From Paraburkholderia bonniea (GTDB lineage: Bacteria > Pseudomonadota > Gammaproteobacteria > Burkholderiales > Burkholderiaceae): a stretch of DNA of 64,000 bases. The stretch lies in NCBI RefSeq assembly GCF_009455625.1, contig NZ_QPEQ01000001.1:2356001-2420000 (forward strand), given 5' to 3'. Below, one piece after another: positions 18,770 to 28,765 of this stretch (positions are counted from its first letter, which is position 1; every line of letters starts with the position of its first letter). A program made the translations under genes and the position numbers. The notes under the pieces were generated by a model. That model was not told the DNA's origin and did not search any database. It saw only the letters and a program-made list of their open reading frames with translations.

Positions 18770-19655
18770 ACGCGCGGAGCCCGGCTTCGTTGTCAGCCCA
18801 GCCACTCCTCACTTTGATAAAAGTTTCGAGATAGACCGGACCACCAAACAGCTTTTCCATGTCAAGACGCGCTTCAGTGCTGATCTGTTTCAGCTTCGCG
18901 CCTTTTTGACCAATGATCATCGCCTTGTGCGTATCGCGCTCCACCAGGATCGTGGCAAACACGCGATGCAAACGCCCTTCGGTTTCGAACTTGTCGATCA
19001 ATACCGTGCTGGTATAGGGCAGCTCATCACCGGTCCAGCGAAAGACTTTTTCACGCAAAATTTCAGCCACCAGAAAGCGCTCGCTACGATCTGTCAGATC
19101 GTCTTCGGCATAGATCGGCACACCTTCCGGTAGATACGGTTTGACGGTAGTCATCAACCGCTTGATGTCGTCTGGGTGTCTGGCAGACAGCGGCACGATT
19201 TCGCTGAAATCGCGCAGTGCGCCCATTTTCTGCATGAAGGGATACAGCTCGCTCTTGTCCGAAATACGGTCGATCTTGTTCGCAATCAGCAATGTCGGCA
19301 CCTCGGGCGGAATCAGATCCAGCACCTTCTGGTCATCCGGGCCAAAGCGCCCAGCCTCGATCACAAACAAAATCGCATCCACTGCTGTCAGCGTGGACGT
19401 CACCGCCCGGTTCAGCGAACGGTTCAGCGCGCCGCTGTGGCGGGTCTGGAAACCCGGTGTATCAACAAAAATGTACTGGGCATCTTCGAACGTATGGATG
19501 CCCGTAATACGGTGGCGCGTGGTCTGCGCTTTACGCGAAGTAATACTGACTTTCTGGCCGACTAGCGCGTTCATAAGCGTCGATTTACCGACGTTCGGAC
19601 GGCCAACAATTGCGACCATGCCGCAACGAAAACCAGTAGGGGTGGGGGTATTCAT
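18756..19655 (-). CDS. era: GTPase Era
   Basis: Essential Ras-like GTPase for 16S rRNA maturation and 30S assembly. It has 299 residues with G1 GRPNVGKST (18-26), G3 DTPG (65-68), G4 NKID (126-129), and a C-terminal KH RNA-binding domain with [13 protein letters not shown] (about 245-260). The order rnc-era-recO is conserved in proteobacteria. Here era is separated from rnc by 117 bases and overlaps recO. Confidence 0.97.
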   Translation of the reverse strand: MNTPTPTGFRCGMVAIVGRPNVGKSTLMNALVGQKVSITSRKAQTTRHRITGIHTFEDAQYIFVDTPGFQTRHSGALNRSLNRAVTSTLTAVDAILFVIEAGRFGPDDQKVLDLIPPEVPTLLIANKIDRISDKSELYPFMQKMGALRDFSEIVPLSARHPDDIKRLMTTVKPYLPEGVPIYAEDDLTDRSERFLVAEILREKVFRWTGDELPYTSTVLIDKFETEGRLHRVFATILVERDTHKAMIIGQKGAKLKQISTEARLDMEKLFGGPVYLETFIKVRSGWADNEAGLRAYGYE

Positions 19656-19772
19656 AGTCGGCTACGGCAGTTATGAGCGCTCGCCAGCGAATAAGCTAGC
19701 GGGCACTGATGGCATCAATGGCCTGTATCGCTGAAGACGGGTCTGCATCGCATCAGCCATACCGGATTCGAG

Positions 19773-20954
19773 TTAAGTGTCCGCCGCGGGCAAGCCGGAA
19801 GACGGTAAGACTGACGGATGATGTGCCGCTTTGTCAGCACTGCGCGGAGCCGCAGCGTCGGGCTTGTCAACGGTTCGGGAGGCGTCCTGGGAGGCGGGAG
19901 CGGCGGCCATCAGGGAGGCATCGGCCTTCGCGGCAACGGTAGCGGTAGCGGTGGACTGACTGGCTAACTGGGCAACCGGGAGCGTCAGTGTTGTGGGCTT
20001 GTCGGCACGCAGCGTTTTTTCTTTGCCGGATTCCGCGCCTGGGTGGAGCTCAGCGTGCGCCGCACGAATCACGGCTAACGGTAAATGAGCATCTGGCCGC
20101 CCCATCGCCTCCAGCACCGTGCCAACCTTGCCCTCCCCGCGTGCCGTGCGTTCAGATTTGCGATCAGGCGCTCTCAGATCAAGCGCGGCCTGGACCCCGG
20201 TCACGCCAGGCACAATCTCCGGCTCAGTTTGCCTGGCCGCCCGGCCCGCCTTTGAGCGGCGCGGCCGGGTAACCACGGCCGGTGCAGCAGCAAGCACTTC
20301 ATCAAGCGCCTTTTTCGCGGCAGCCTGTTCGGCCGCCCGACGGCTAGCACCTGAACCGGACACCTTCACGTCCAGCTTGGGCACCGCGCATTCAACCTCA
20401 AACTGCTGATTGTGCGCCGCACCATGCGTCGCCACGACGGTATAAGCCGGAAGCGCAATTTTGTGGCCTTGCAGGTATTCCTGAAGCAGTGTTTTGGCGT
20501 CTTTGCCCAGCGTTCTCGGATCAATATGATCGAGAATCGGCACATAAAGACGCTTGATGACGGTTTGCGCCGCATCAAAGCCACCATCGAGAAAAACCGC
20601 ACCCAGGATAGCTTCAAGCGTATCCGCCAGAATCGACGGACGGCGCACGCCGCCGCTGCGCAATTCGCCTTCGCCCAGCCGCAGCCCGTCTGCAATATTC
20701 AGGGCCTGAGCAATTTCATACAGGGATTGTTGTTTGACCAGATTGGCGCGAACCCGCGACAGATCACCTTCGTCCAGCTTGCCAAAACGCTGGAATAAAA
20801 GTGCTGCGACCGCGCAATTCAGAACGGAGTCGCCAAGAAACTCCAGCCGCTCATTATGGGTGGCGCTATGACTGCGGTGAGTTAAAGCCTGGTGCAGCAA
20901 TTCCGCATTGCGAAACTCATAGCGCAACCGGCTTTCCAACGGAGATAGGGGCAT
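19773..20954 (-). CDS. rnc: Ribonuclease III with extended C-terminal tail
   Basis: Double-strand-specific endoribonuclease for rRNA and mRNA processing. The catalytic signature ERLEFLGDS is at 35-43, the second acidic cluster [16 protein letters not shown] at about 109-124, and the double-stranded-RNA-binding domain at about 151-220, ending [17 protein letters not shown]. After it comes a tail of about 173 residues, rich in Ala, Lys, Asp and Ser with no recognised fold, making the protein 393 residues against 226 in E. coli. Long tails on RNase III are known in Burkholderia relatives; the function is not known to me. Confidence 0.95.
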   Translation of the reverse strand: MPLSPLESRLRYEFRNAELLHQALTHRSHSATHNERLEFLGDSVLNCAVAALLFQRFGKLDEGDLSRVRANLVKQQSLYEIAQALNIADGLRLGEGELRSGGVRRPSILADTLEAILGAVFLDGGFDAAQTVIKRLYVPILDHIDPRTLGKDAKTLLQEYLQGHKIALPAYTVVATHGAAHNQQFEVECAVPKLDVKVSGSGASRRAAEQAAAKKALDEVLAAAPAVVTRPRRSKAGRAARQTEPEIVPGVTGVQAALDLRAPDRKSERTARGEGKVGTVLEAMGRPDAHLPLAVIRAAHAELHPGAESGKEKTLRADKPTTLTLPVAQLASQSTATATVAAKADASLMAAAPASQDASRTVDKPDAAAPRSADKAAHHPSVLPSSGLPAADT

Positions 20955-21051
20955 GGGGCAGAGTATAACGCGGGCGCAACCCCCGCCTTACTGGCGGGTG
21001 GCCGGGAAAACCAGAGGCGGAAACACCGGAGCGCAGAATCCAAAACAGCGA

Positions 21052-21075
21052 GGCATCGCCATGATGAGCGATGCC
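21052..21075 (-). terminator. Possible terminator between lepB and rnc
   Basis: Perfect 8-bp stem GGCATCGC / GCGATGCC with an 8-base loop. On the minus strand, TTTT follows six bases after the stem. It lies in the 174-bp gap between lepB and rnc and may separate these units. Confidence 0.4.
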
Positions 21076-21128
21076 CCGTGATGATTCTACCCAGCGGACG
21101 GCTTGCCAGATGAGCGCTGTGAACTAGC

Positions 21129-22022
21129 TCAGTGGAACGAGCCAATGCGTTTCATCTGACCGAAATTCATCCAGATGAAAAATGCCCGTCCGACGATATT
21201 TTTATCTGGGACAAAGCCCCAGTAGCGACTGTCGAGACTGTTATCCCGGTTGTCGCCCATCATGAAGTAATGGCCTGGCGGCACCTTGCAAATCACGCCC
21301 CGTTCGTTATAGGTGCAGTTATCCCGATACGGGAAATTCTCTGCGCCGACAATAAACGGCGGTACGGACGGGTTATTCAGAATGGCATTTTTACGCCCAT
21401 CCAGATCTTCCTCGAACTGCTTCGCGTACCCCACCCGCTCTTCGTCGAAATAGTCTGGCAGCACCGTTTCCGGGACAGACTTGCCATTGATCGTGAGCTT
21501 TTTGTCCTGGTACGCGACGACATCGCCTGGCAGGCCAATCACACGTTTGATGAAATCGACCGATGTGTCTTTGGGAAAACGAAACACCACCACATCACCA
21601 CGCTCAAGCGCACGTCCTTCGGTAACTTTGGTGTTGATGATCGGCAGCCGCAGACCGTAATCGTATTTATTCACCAAGATGAAATCGCCGACGACCAGCG
21701 TCGGGATCATCGAACCTGATGGAATCTTGAACGGTTCAATCACAAACGAGCGAACCAGAAACACCACCAGAATGACCGGGAAGAGACTCGCCGAATACTC
21801 CAGCCACCAAGGCTGGCGTAATTTCTGGTCGTGCAGCTCAGAACGGGTACGTAGCGCATCTTCATCAGCAAAGCGCTCGCCGATCCGCTCCTGCTGCCGG
21901 TCGAACTCAGCAACCGCTTCATCGGCGGCCCGGCGGCGGCGAGGTGCAAACACCAGTTTGTCTGCTACCCATGCGACGCCCGTCAAAATGACAAGGACAA
22001 AAAGAGCCAGTGCAAAATTCAT
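21129..22022 (-). CDS. lepB: Signal peptidase I
   Basis: Inner-membrane serine protease that releases Sec- and Tat-exported proteins. From MNFALALF it has 297 residues, with two N-terminal membrane helices (2-20 and about 78-95). The catalytic Ser104 is in PSGSM, the general base Lys159 in FIKRVIGLPGD, and the box GDNRDNSLDSRYWG is near 256-269. The start at 22022 is favoured over the longer frame from 22094 because it matches the family and has GGAAT upstream. It is 19 bases after lepA, the conserved lepA-lepB operon. Confidence 0.96.
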   Translation of the reverse strand: MNFALALFVLVILTGVAWVADKLVFAPRRRRAADEAVAEFDRQQERIGERFADEDALRTRSELHDQKLRQPWWLEYSASLFPVILVVFLVRSFVIEPFKIPSGSMIPTLVVGDFILVNKYDYGLRLPIINTKVTEGRALERGDVVVFRFPKDTSVDFIKRVIGLPGDVVAYQDKKLTINGKSVPETVLPDYFDEERVGYAKQFEEDLDGRKNAILNNPSVPPFIVGAENFPYRDNCTYNERGVICKVPPGHYFMMGDNRDNSLDSRYWGFVPDKNIVGRAFFIWMNFGQMKRIGSFH

Positions 22023-22041
22023 AGGATTCCGTCGTTTCGTA

Positions 22042-23835
22042 TTATTTGTCTTCGACACGCAAAATAGCGAGGAAAGCTTCCTGCGGGATTTCAACCGATC
22101 CCACCTGCTTCATGCGCTTTTTGCCTTCTTTCTGTTTTTCCAGCAGTTTTTTCTTACGCGAAATATCACCGCCATAACACTTGGCCAGCACGTTCTTGCG
22201 CAATGCCTTGATGTTTTCCCGAGCGATGATGTGCGCACCAATCGTGGCCTGGATCGCCACGTCATACATCTGGCGCGGAATGAGTTCGCGCATTTTTGCA
22301 GCAACTTCACGGCCACGATACTGGCTCTGCGACCGATGCACGATGACAGACAACGCATCAACCTTTTCGCCATTAATCAGCATATCGACCTTGACCACAT
22401 CCGACGCACGATACTCTTTGAATTCGTAATCCATCGACGCGTAGCCACGCGAGACAGATTTCAGCCGGTCAAAAAAGTCGAGGACGATTTCGCCCATCGG
22501 AATTTCGTAAGTCAGTTGAACCTGACGGCCGCGATACTGCATGTCGATCTGGCTGCCGCGTTTTTGTGTACACAGCGTGATAACGGAGCCGACATAGTCT
22601 TGCGGCATATACAGATTCACGGTGACGATAGGCTCACGCACTTCTTCGATTTTCGATGGGTCCGGCATTTTGGCTGGATTTTCCACCGTCAATAACGAAC
22701 CATCACGCTGCACCACTTCATACACCACCGTCGGGGCCGTGGTGATGAGATCCATGTCGAACTCGCGCTCAAGCCGCTCCTGCACGATCTCCATGTGCAG
22801 CAAGCCAAGGAAGCCGCAACGGAAACCAAAGCCCAGCGCCTGCGACACTTCTGGCTCGTATTGCAACGAAGCATCGTTCAGCTTCAGCTTTTCGAGCGAC
22901 TCACGCAGCGCATCGTACTGGTTCGCCTCAATCGGATACAAGCCGGCAAACACCTGTGGCTTAACTTCCTTGAAACCCGGCAGCGCTTGCTCCGCTGGCC
23001 GCTTCAGCGATGTCACGGTGTCGCCAACTTTGGCCGCGGTCAACTCCTTGATCCCGGCGATGATGAAACCCACCTGCCCGGCAGACAACATCTCAAGATT
23101 TTTTGATTTCGGGGTAAAAACGCCAACGTGCTCGACCGGATATTCAGCCCCGGTTGCCATCATGCGGATTTTGTCCTTGGGCCGCAGCGTGCCATTGACC
23201 AGACGCACCAGCATCACGACACCCACGTAATTGTCGAACCAGGAGTCGATAATTAGCGCTTGCAACGGCGCTTCGGGGTCGCCCTTCGGCGGCGGTACCT
23301 GAGCGATCAGCGCTTCAAGCACATCCTCAACGCCCAGCCCGGTTTTCGCACTGCAATGCACGGCATCAGTGGCATTGATGCCAATGACGTCCTCAATCTC
23401 AGCAATCGCGTTGTCTGGATCAGCTGCGGGCAGATCAATCTTGTTCAGGACAGGCACGACTTCGACGCCAAGCTCGATAGCCGTGTAGCAATTGGCGACG
23501 GTTTGGGCTTCAACCCCCTGGCTCGCGTCAACCACCAGCAACGCCCCTTCACAGGCCGAAAGCGAACGACTCACCTCATAGGAGAAATCGACGTGCCCCG
23601 GCGTATCAATCATGTTGAGGTTGTAACGCTGACCGTCGCGGGCTCGATAAGAGAGCGCCGCAGTTTGAGCCTTGATCGTGATGCCACGCTCACGCTCAAT
23701 GTCCATCGAGTCCAGCACCTGCGATTCCATCTCACGGTCGGACAGGCCGCCGCACAGCTGAATAATGCGATCAGCGAGTGTGGACTTGCCATGGTCGATG
23801 TGGGCGATGATCGAAAAATTGCGAATATGATCCAT
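22042..23835 (-). CDS. lepA: Elongation factor 4 (LepA)
   Basis: Ribosome-associated translational GTPase, 597 residues, the standard length. The P-loop AHIDHGKST is at 11-19, followed by the G2/G3 regions ([18 protein letters not shown]) and NKIDLP. The characteristic C-terminal domain is present, ending in a Lys-rich tail with [16 protein letters not shown]. It is preceded by a strong terminator at 23852-23888, so it probably has its own promoter separate from the sigma-E module. Confidence 0.97.
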   Translation of the reverse strand: MDHIRNFSIIAHIDHGKSTLADRIIQLCGGLSDREMESQVLDSMDIERERGITIKAQTAALSYRARDGQRYNLNMIDTPGHVDFSYEVSRSLSACEGALLVVDASQGVEAQTVANCYTAIELGVEVVPVLNKIDLPAADPDNAIAEIEDVIGINATDAVHCSAKTGLGVEDVLEALIAQVPPPKGDPEAPLQALIIDSWFDNYVGVVMLVRLVNGTLRPKDKIRMMATGAEYPVEHVGVFTPKSKNLEMLSAGQVGFIIAGIKELTAAKVGDTVTSLKRPAEQALPGFKEVKPQVFAGLYPIEANQYDALRESLEKLKLNDASLQYEPEVSQALGFGFRCGFLGLLHMEIVQERLEREFDMDLITTAPTVVYEVVQRDGSLLTVENPAKMPDPSKIEEVREPIVTVNLYMPQDYVGSVITLCTQKRGSQIDMQYRGRQVQLTYEIPMGEIVLDFFDRLKSVSRGYASMDYEFKEYRASDVVKVDMLINGEKVDALSVIVHRSQSQYRGREVAAKMRELIPRQMYDVAIQATIGAHIIARENIKALRKNVLAKCYGGDISRKKKLLEKQKEGKKRMKQVGSVEIPQEAFLAILRVEDK

Positions 23836-23851
23836 TCAGTACCGATCAAGC

Positions 23852-23888
23852 AAAAAAGGCGCGCTCGGACGGTTACGGAGCACGCCTT
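23852..23888 (-). terminator. Terminator closing the rpoE-mucD unit
   Basis: Stem formed by AAGGCGCGCTC (23856-23866) and GAGCACGCCTT (23878-23888), 11 bp with one C-A mismatch. It is followed on the minus strand by TTTTTT (complement of 23852-23857). It lies between the glutaredoxin-like gene and lepA and should end transcription from the sigma-E operon. Confidence 0.75.
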
Positions 23889-23997
23889 GTAGATAGGTGG
23901 AAAAACCGGGCTATTTTAGCCGAAAAGGCCTCCGCCCGGCAGACCTTACTGGCCCAAGAAGCGAACGGTAAAAATTCCAGCCCGGATGCGCTACTTT

Positions 23998-24267
23998 TTA
24001 CCGGTTTTCTGTGTGGTGTTGCACGTGCCCCAGCGCCAGTGCAGCACGCACATGCGCCACATCGAGCCGGTGCTGGCAAAGCTCCACGCCGTCGCACACC
24101 AGAACCGGAACCCGTTCGTTATAACGCTGCTCCAGCGCCGGATCGGCATCAACATCGACGACCTCAAGCCGCGCGCCGAACTCCGCCAGCAATGGTGCCA
24201 GCGCAGCCACCATGTCATCACACAGATGGCACCACTCCCGCCCATACAAGGTCAGCCGCGCAGCCAT
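23998..24267 (-). CDS. Glutaredoxin-like (DUF836) protein
   Basis: An 89-residue thioredoxin-fold protein with CHLC (Cys13, Cys16) directly after the first strand LTLYGREW, followed by VVDVDADP and a cis-Pro segment RVPVLV. This is the compact DUF836 glutaredoxin-like layout, whose redox partner is not established. It starts two bases before the mucD stop region ends, so it is tightly linked to mucD and the envelope-stress operon; this order is recurrent in beta-proteobacteria. Confidence 0.85.
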   Translation of the reverse strand: MAARLTLYGREWCHLCDDMVAALAPLLAEFGARLEVVDVDADPALEQRYNERVPVLVCDGVELCQHRLDVAHVRAALALGHVQHHTENR

Positions 24268-24269
24268 TG

Positions 24270-25760
24270 TTATCTGGGCGCGGCAGCCGGGCGGGGACGA
24301 ACCGGCACAAACTGAGTGTTTTCGCCCCGGCGCACAAGTAATGCCACCATCTTCTGCGCATCCAGCCGAGCGACAATTTCGTCAAACTGACGTGCGCTAG
24401 CGATATCAACATCGCCCACACGCAAGATAATGTCGCCCTTTTGCAGCCCGATACGCGCAGCAGGCCCATCGACCGCCTCAATCCGGACACCACCGCGCAG
24501 CTTCAACGTTTTCAGTTGATCCTCTGGAATATCTCTGACCGAAATACCAAGTGCGTTGGTTGCGCGACGCTTCGGCGTCTGCTCTTTCTTTTGTCCGGCG
24601 GCGGTTGCGTTGTCTGCCCGTGCCTCTACAACGGTTATCGGGAAATCGCGCATCTTGCCTTTACGCCACAGGCTTAACGTCACCGTCGTCCCTGGCCGGG
24701 TCTCACCGACGATACGCGGCAAGTCAGTCACCGCCTCAACCGGGCGGCCATTAAATTTCAGAATAATGTCGCCAGGCTGCACGCCTGCCTTGTCAGCAGG
24801 GCCACCCGGCTCGACGCTGCTAATCAGCGCACCCTGCGCCTTCGGCAACCCCAGCGAGTCAGCGACATCTTTTGTGACCTCACCCACCGCCACAGCAATC
24901 CTGCCGCGCACCACCCGGCCCGCACTCTTAAGCTGGTCTGCCACGCGCATCGCCTCGTCGATCGGAATCGCAAACGAAATGCCCATGAAACCACCGGTAC
25001 GGCTGTAGATTTGCGAGTTAATGCCAATCACCTCGCCTTGCATATTAATGAGCGGCCCGCCTGAATTACCCGGATTAACCGCTACATCTGTCTGGATGAA
25101 TGGCAGGTAATCACCCGTATCGCGCCCTTTTGCACTGACAATGCCAGCCGTCACGGTATTTTCAAGACCAAACGGCGAGCCAATCGCCAGCACCCATTCA
25201 CCAACGCGCACTTTGTTTGAATCGCCAACCGTAATGGCAGGCAAGTTCGTCGCGCTAATCTTCACCACCGCGACATCAGTGCGCTCATCAACACCAATCA
25301 GCTTGGCCTTGAATTCGCGTTTGTCTGTCAGCGTGACGTAGATGGTGTCGGCGGAGTCGATCACGTGCGCATTGGTCATCACATAGCCGTCAGCGGACAG
25401 GATAAAACCTGAGCCAACGCCGCTATTCTGTTCCGGAGCGGGACTGTCAGCGCTATCTGGGCTGCTATCGCCCTTGCCGCGCGGAACACCTGGCTGCTGC
25501 ATCTGCGGCACCGGTATCCCAAAAAAACGCCGGAAAAACTCCGACATATCGCTTTCATCAAGGCCTGGTGGCAAACCACGAATGCTGCTCGCCCCACGCT
25601 CCGTGGTCCGGATATTGACCACGGACGGACCAACTTTATCGACAAGATTAGTGAAATCAGGAAGATTGACAGCAGGCGCAGCTGAAGCCAGATGAGACAC
25701 AAACGGCAAACACGCTACTACTGCGGTCGCAAAAAATTTGCGCACCAAAAAAGTCATCAT
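24270..25760 (-). CDS. mucD: Periplasmic serine protease, DegP/MucD type
   Basis: HtrA-family protease and chaperone in the periplasm that degrades misfolded proteins and dampens the sigma-E response. It has a signal peptide (about 1-28, SHLASAA), a trypsin-like domain with triad His132 (TNAHVI), Asp162 (ERTDVAVV) and Ser233 (GNSGGP), then two PDZ domains (about 280-370 and 400-490). An acidic/Pro linker occurs at 90-113. It has 496 residues. Two adjacent ATGs (25760 and 25757) are equivalent. It lies downstream of rseB in the operon and is often annotated degQ-like; the context supports the name mucD. Confidence 0.94.
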   Translation of the reverse strand: MMTFLVRKFFATAVVACLPFVSHLASAAPAVNLPDFTNLVDKVGPSVVNIRTTERGASSIRGLPPGLDESDMSEFFRRFFGIPVPQMQQPGVPRGKGDSSPDSADSPAPEQNSGVGSGFILSADGYVMTNAHVIDSADTIYVTLTDKREFKAKLIGVDERTDVAVVKISATNLPAITVGDSNKVRVGEWVLAIGSPFGLENTVTAGIVSAKGRDTGDYLPFIQTDVAVNPGNSGGPLINMQGEVIGINSQIYSRTGGFMGISFAIPIDEAMRVADQLKSAGRVVRGRIAVAVGEVTKDVADSLGLPKAQGALISSVEPGGPADKAGVQPGDIILKFNGRPVEAVTDLPRIVGETRPGTTVTLSLWRKGKMRDFPITVVEARADNATAAGQKKEQTPKRRATNALGISVRDIPEDQLKTLKLRGGVRIEAVDGPAARIGLQKGDIILRVGDVDIASARQFDEIVARLDAQKMVALLVRRGENTQFVPVRPRPAAAPR

Positions 25761-25783
25761 GTTGTGGTCAGCCGAAGGATTGA

Positions 25784-26830
25784 TTACCGGGGAGCCTTGT
25801 ATTCTATGGCAGAAGCAAACTGCTGCAATGTCGTTTGCGGCACCTCGCCAAGCAATGTGACCCAGTAATCACCCTTGCGCTTGACTAGTACATGTGTCGC
25901 ACCGCTATTGCCCGCGCCTTCCTTGCGCGTATTTTTTTCTGCTGGCTCGATAAAAATTGAAACGGCGGCAAGACCGTCGGAGAAAACCATTTGGTCGACT
26001 GGAATCGTCGGATCGCCGGCATCACGAGCGGCCATTGGCCGGCGCAGCTCCCGAATTTTACGAAACCCGGCCACAACCGGGCTCACCTGCCAGCCTTGCG
26101 CCTCCATATCGACCGGCTGAACCGGCGGACGCACAATCGTCCAGCCAGTCAGATTGCGCATGCCGCTAACAATCGGTGCCTTGTCGGCAGGTACGCCAAT
26201 GCGAATCTGGGAAAACGACAACTGCTCCAGCACCTGGCCATCTGAATCGAGCGTCTGAATCCGCAACAGCAAACCGGTCTGGGTATCGACCCACAGCTTG
26301 TAGGCATACCGATAAGCATCTTTCGGCTTGAGTTCGATGATCTGGCTGTCAACCCCGGCGACGCGGTCACGGCCAAGCAATTTCGGCTCATAAACTGGCA
26401 GCATCAACTCGCTGCCGCTTGCCAGTAATGCCGGAAAGACATCTTTGTTCTGGCGTTTTTCGACCACACACAAATGACGCTCTGACACAAACGTGTAGAG
26501 ATCATCGTTATGACGCAGCATTTTGCGTGGCTTGCCATCCAGGCTTTCGATTTGTTCGAATTCGCCTTCGGTGCGAGTCGCGTAATGGGAGATTTTTGAG
26601 GACTGGACAGCCGTGCCACGCTGATAGAGGAAGACGCCCTCGTAGTTCTGTTGCTGTGCCGCCAGATGAATGCGGTTGAGCCAGTCAGTGGCGCTCAGAC
26701 GGGAAGCGGGCGCTTCCGCAGGTTGGGCCAGAACCACAGAGGGCGCGGCAGGCAGCAGAAGTGCGGCACAAAACAGAAATGCAGATAGCCGCCCCGAAAA
26801 CGTTGCGTTGTTCAACCGCGAGGTTTGCAT
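25784..26830 (-). CDS. rseB: Sigma-E regulator RseB/MucB
   Basis: Periplasmic protein that binds the anti-sigma factor RseA and shields it from cleavage until it senses envelope damage such as mislocalised lipopolysaccharide. It has 348 residues with a signal peptide (about 1-35, ending VVLAQ) and the LolA-like N-terminal domain, with WLNRIHLAAQQQNYEGVFLYQRG at about 50-72. The C-terminal domain carries GWQVSPVVAGF. It starts four bases after the rseA stop, consistent with coupling. Confidence 0.94.
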   Translation of the reverse strand: MQTSRLNNATFSGRLSAFLFCAALLLPAAPSVVLAQPAEAPASRLSATDWLNRIHLAAQQQNYEGVFLYQRGTAVQSSKISHYATRTEGEFEQIESLDGKPRKMLRHNDDLYTFVSERHLCVVEKRQNKDVFPALLASGSELMLPVYEPKLLGRDRVAGVDSQIIELKPKDAYRYAYKLWVDTQTGLLLRIQTLDSDGQVLEQLSFSQIRIGVPADKAPIVSGMRNLTGWTIVRPPVQPVDMEAQGWQVSPVVAGFRKIRELRRPMAARDAGDPTIPVDQMVFSDGLAAVSIFIEPAEKNTRKEGAGNSGATHVLVKRKGDYWVTLLGEVPQTTLQQFASAIEYKAPR

Positions 26831-26834
26831 CAGA

Positions 26835-27464
26835 TTATTGGCCTTGCGTAGTCACAGCAGCAGTCCGGATGAGGGGCATTGAACCCGCCATAACCGGCTG
26901 CTGGGCAAATTGCTGGTGCGCTTCCAGATACTGGTCCAGCCCGGCATCGCGGATAATATTGCCCGCATCCAGCGTAACCGGCTGCGCGGGAGCAGCCGAA
27001 ACAAGCGCCACGCGCTGAACAGACGCTGAATCATTCAATGCTGTGGCTGACGCGATTTGAGTGGCTCCAGGACGTTGCAATTGCGGTACGACGATCCACG
27101 TCAAAGCCGCGGCAGCTGCGGCAACAGCAAAAGCAGGCACCATGCGACGCCGCAATGCCGCCATGCGCGGCGCGGCGGGTGCAAGAACGTGCGGCTCATG
27201 CTCGAAACGCTCAGCAAAACGGCTAAAAAAAGCGCTGCTGACAGCCGGGCTCAATGCCAGATCATCAGAACGCAACGCGTCGCCAATCAAGTGATATTGC
27301 GACCAGGCTGCGCGATCCGCGAAATTCAGGCTAGCAAGAAATTGCTTCAAATCCGCTTCGCCAGACAGCTCACCATCGACAATCGCGGACAGGCGCTCAC
27401 GTGACGCATTCGCCTGTGTTCCTGCTTGTGACTGTATCTCTGACTGCATCGAGACCGACCCCAT
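26835..27464 (-). CDS. rseA: Anti-sigma-E factor RseA/MucA
   Basis: Single-pass inner-membrane anti-sigma factor. From the MGSVSMQ start (209 residues) it has the cytoplasmic sigma-binding domain with RERLSAIVDGELSG and WSQYHLIGDALR, one membrane helix (about 107-128, VPAFAVAAAAAALTWIVVP) and a periplasmic region that binds RseB. The ATG at 27464 is chosen because GGAGAG lies seven bases upstream; alternatives at 27491 or a GTG at 27500 extend into the gap from rpoE. Confidence 0.92.
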   Translation of the reverse strand: MGSVSMQSEIQSQAGTQANASRERLSAIVDGELSGEADLKQFLASLNFADRAAWSQYHLIGDALRSDDLALSPAVSSAFFSRFAERFEHEPHVLAPAAPRMAALRRRMVPAFAVAAAAAALTWIVVPQLQRPGATQIASATALNDSASVQRVALVSAAPAQPVTLDAGNIIRDAGLDQYLEAHQQFAQQPVMAGSMPLIRTAAVTTQGQ

Positions 27465-27545
27465 GATGCTCTCCATCTTGCTAACAACCATAAGTGACAC
27501 ACTAAACCCAGATATCGCGGCGCAGCCCCCTCAAGCTGGCTGGCA

Positions 27546-28145
27546 TTACCAGCGCTTGCCCTCAGGGGTGTCAAGCAACGGACGCAATTTTGCCGCAATG
27601 GCTTCACGAGCACGGAAAATTCTTGATCTGACGGTGCCGATTGGGCACCCCATCATTTCAGCGATCTCTTCGTAGCTCAATCCTTCAATTTCACGAAGAG
27701 TAATGGCGGTGCGCAGCTCTTCCGGCAAAACCGCCATAGCAGCATTCACCGTTTCGGCGATTTGCTTGCTCATCAACATCGACTCAGGCGTGTTGATATC
27801 CCTTAGTTGGTCGGCATCGGAGAAAGTTTCAGCTTCTTCTGCATCCGCTTCCGTCGAAGTGGGTGCCCGCCGCCCTTGGGTCGCAAGGTAATTCTTCGCC
27901 GTATTGACTGCAATCCGGTACAACCATGTGTAAAACGCCGACTCGCCACGAAACTGGGGCAACGCCCGGTACGCCTTGATAAACGCGTCCTGCGCCACGT
28001 CTTCGACCTCAGCCGGATCCCGCACAAGACGCGAGATCAATCGAAGGATCTTGCGATGATATTTGCTGACCAGAAGCTCGAACGCCGCCTTGTCGCCATT
28101 CTGGACACGCTCGACCAGGATCTGGTCTATTTCTTTTTCGCTCAC
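27546..28145 (-). CDS. rpoE: RNA polymerase sigma-E (AlgU-type)
   Basis: ECF sigma factor for the envelope stress regulon, 199 residues. The start codon is GTG (28145), giving the family N-terminus MSEKEIDQ. Region 2 contains KYHRKILRLISRLVRDPAEVEDVAQDAF and region 4 contains GLSYEEIAEMMGCPIGTVRSRIFRAR. It heads the rpoE-rseA-rseB-mucD-grx unit, which ends at the hairpin near 23.87 kb. A sigma-70-like promoter can be placed upstream; no convincing autoregulatory sigma-E promoter (GGAAC...TCNNA) was found. Confidence 0.96.
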   Translation of the reverse strand: MSEKEIDQILVERVQNGDKAAFELLVSKYHRKILRLISRLVRDPAEVEDVAQDAFIKAYRALPQFRGESAFYTWLYRIAVNTAKNYLATQGRRAPTSTEADAEEAETFSDADQLRDINTPESMLMSKQIAETVNAAMAVLPEELRTAITLREIEGLSYEEIAEMMGCPIGTVRSRIFRAREAIAAKLRPLLDTPEGKRW

Positions 28146-28227
28146 CTGATAAATCCGTTAACTTAACTATAGGGTGCACATCGCGGGCTCATTGTAGCGT
28201 TCCGCCTGAACACATCACGTCGTAGTA

Positions 28228-28256
28228 GTAACAGCAGTTACAGTCTTTACAGTCAA
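28228..28256 (-). promoter_or_regulatory. Candidate promoter of rpoE operon
   Basis: On the minus strand, TTGACT (28251-28256) and TGTTAC (28228-28233) are separated by 17 bases, about 80 bases upstream of the rpoE GTG. The -35 box overlaps the stop of the preceding membrane-protein gene. The -10 box is a poor match. Confidence 0.3.
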
Positions 28257-28738
28257 GCGTTCGAACGACGCCGGGCAAGCACGGCGAGCTCTCGAAAAGC
28301 GAGTGGACCCAGCGTATCAGCGGGAATCAACAACATTCGGGAACGGCCGTTTTCCCCCACCAGCACGATCATGAGCAACCAGCCACTCCATTGCGAACAG
28401 GCAACAATCCGCCCATAAGCGACCCTGACGCCGGCACCGCTCCAGGCTGCCAGCCAGTCCGGCCCCATTTTAAGCACAGCGGGTTGTGCCCGACGGAGGC
28501 GCAACGCGCTGGCTAGCAGCACAGCCAGCGTAGCCAGCACGGCCAAAAGCACCTGCCAGAAGCCAAAGCGTGGCACCACTGTCTGGTAGAGCGCGGCCGT
28601 TGCAACCACGATAAACAACGCGGCCGCGCCATCTAGCAGCAGCGAAGGCCGCAGCGGAATTGCCTGCGCGCCATCACCAACCAGAACTGCTCCAGCATCA
28701 AGCGCAGCAACTGAAGCAGCCGGGGGTGATAGGTGCAT
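28253..28738 (-). CDS. YgfX-like inner-membrane protein
   Basis: A 161-residue protein with two adjacent membrane helices (about 37-58 and 61-80), a conserved Trp-rich segment (WSGWLLMIVLVGENGRS) and a C-terminal LLIPADTLGPLAFRELAVLARR. This order resembles the YgfX/CptA family (PF07254), whose E. coli member works with SdhE/CptB. No sdhE is nearby, so only the fold similarity is claimed. The ATG at 28738 is preferred over an upstream TTG at 28753. It lies between fabF and rpoE on the same strand, 27 bases after the fabF stop. Confidence 0.6.
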   Translation of the reverse strand: MHLSPPAASVAALDAGAVLVGDGAQAIPLRPSLLLDGAAALFIVVATAALYQTVVPRFGFWQVLLAVLATLAVLLASALRLRRAQPAVLKMGPDWLAAWSGAGVRVAYGRIVACSQWSGWLLMIVLVGENGRSRMLLIPADTLGPLAFRELAVLARRRSNA

Positions 28739-28765
28739 TAAATGACCCAGCAAACGGACACCCGC

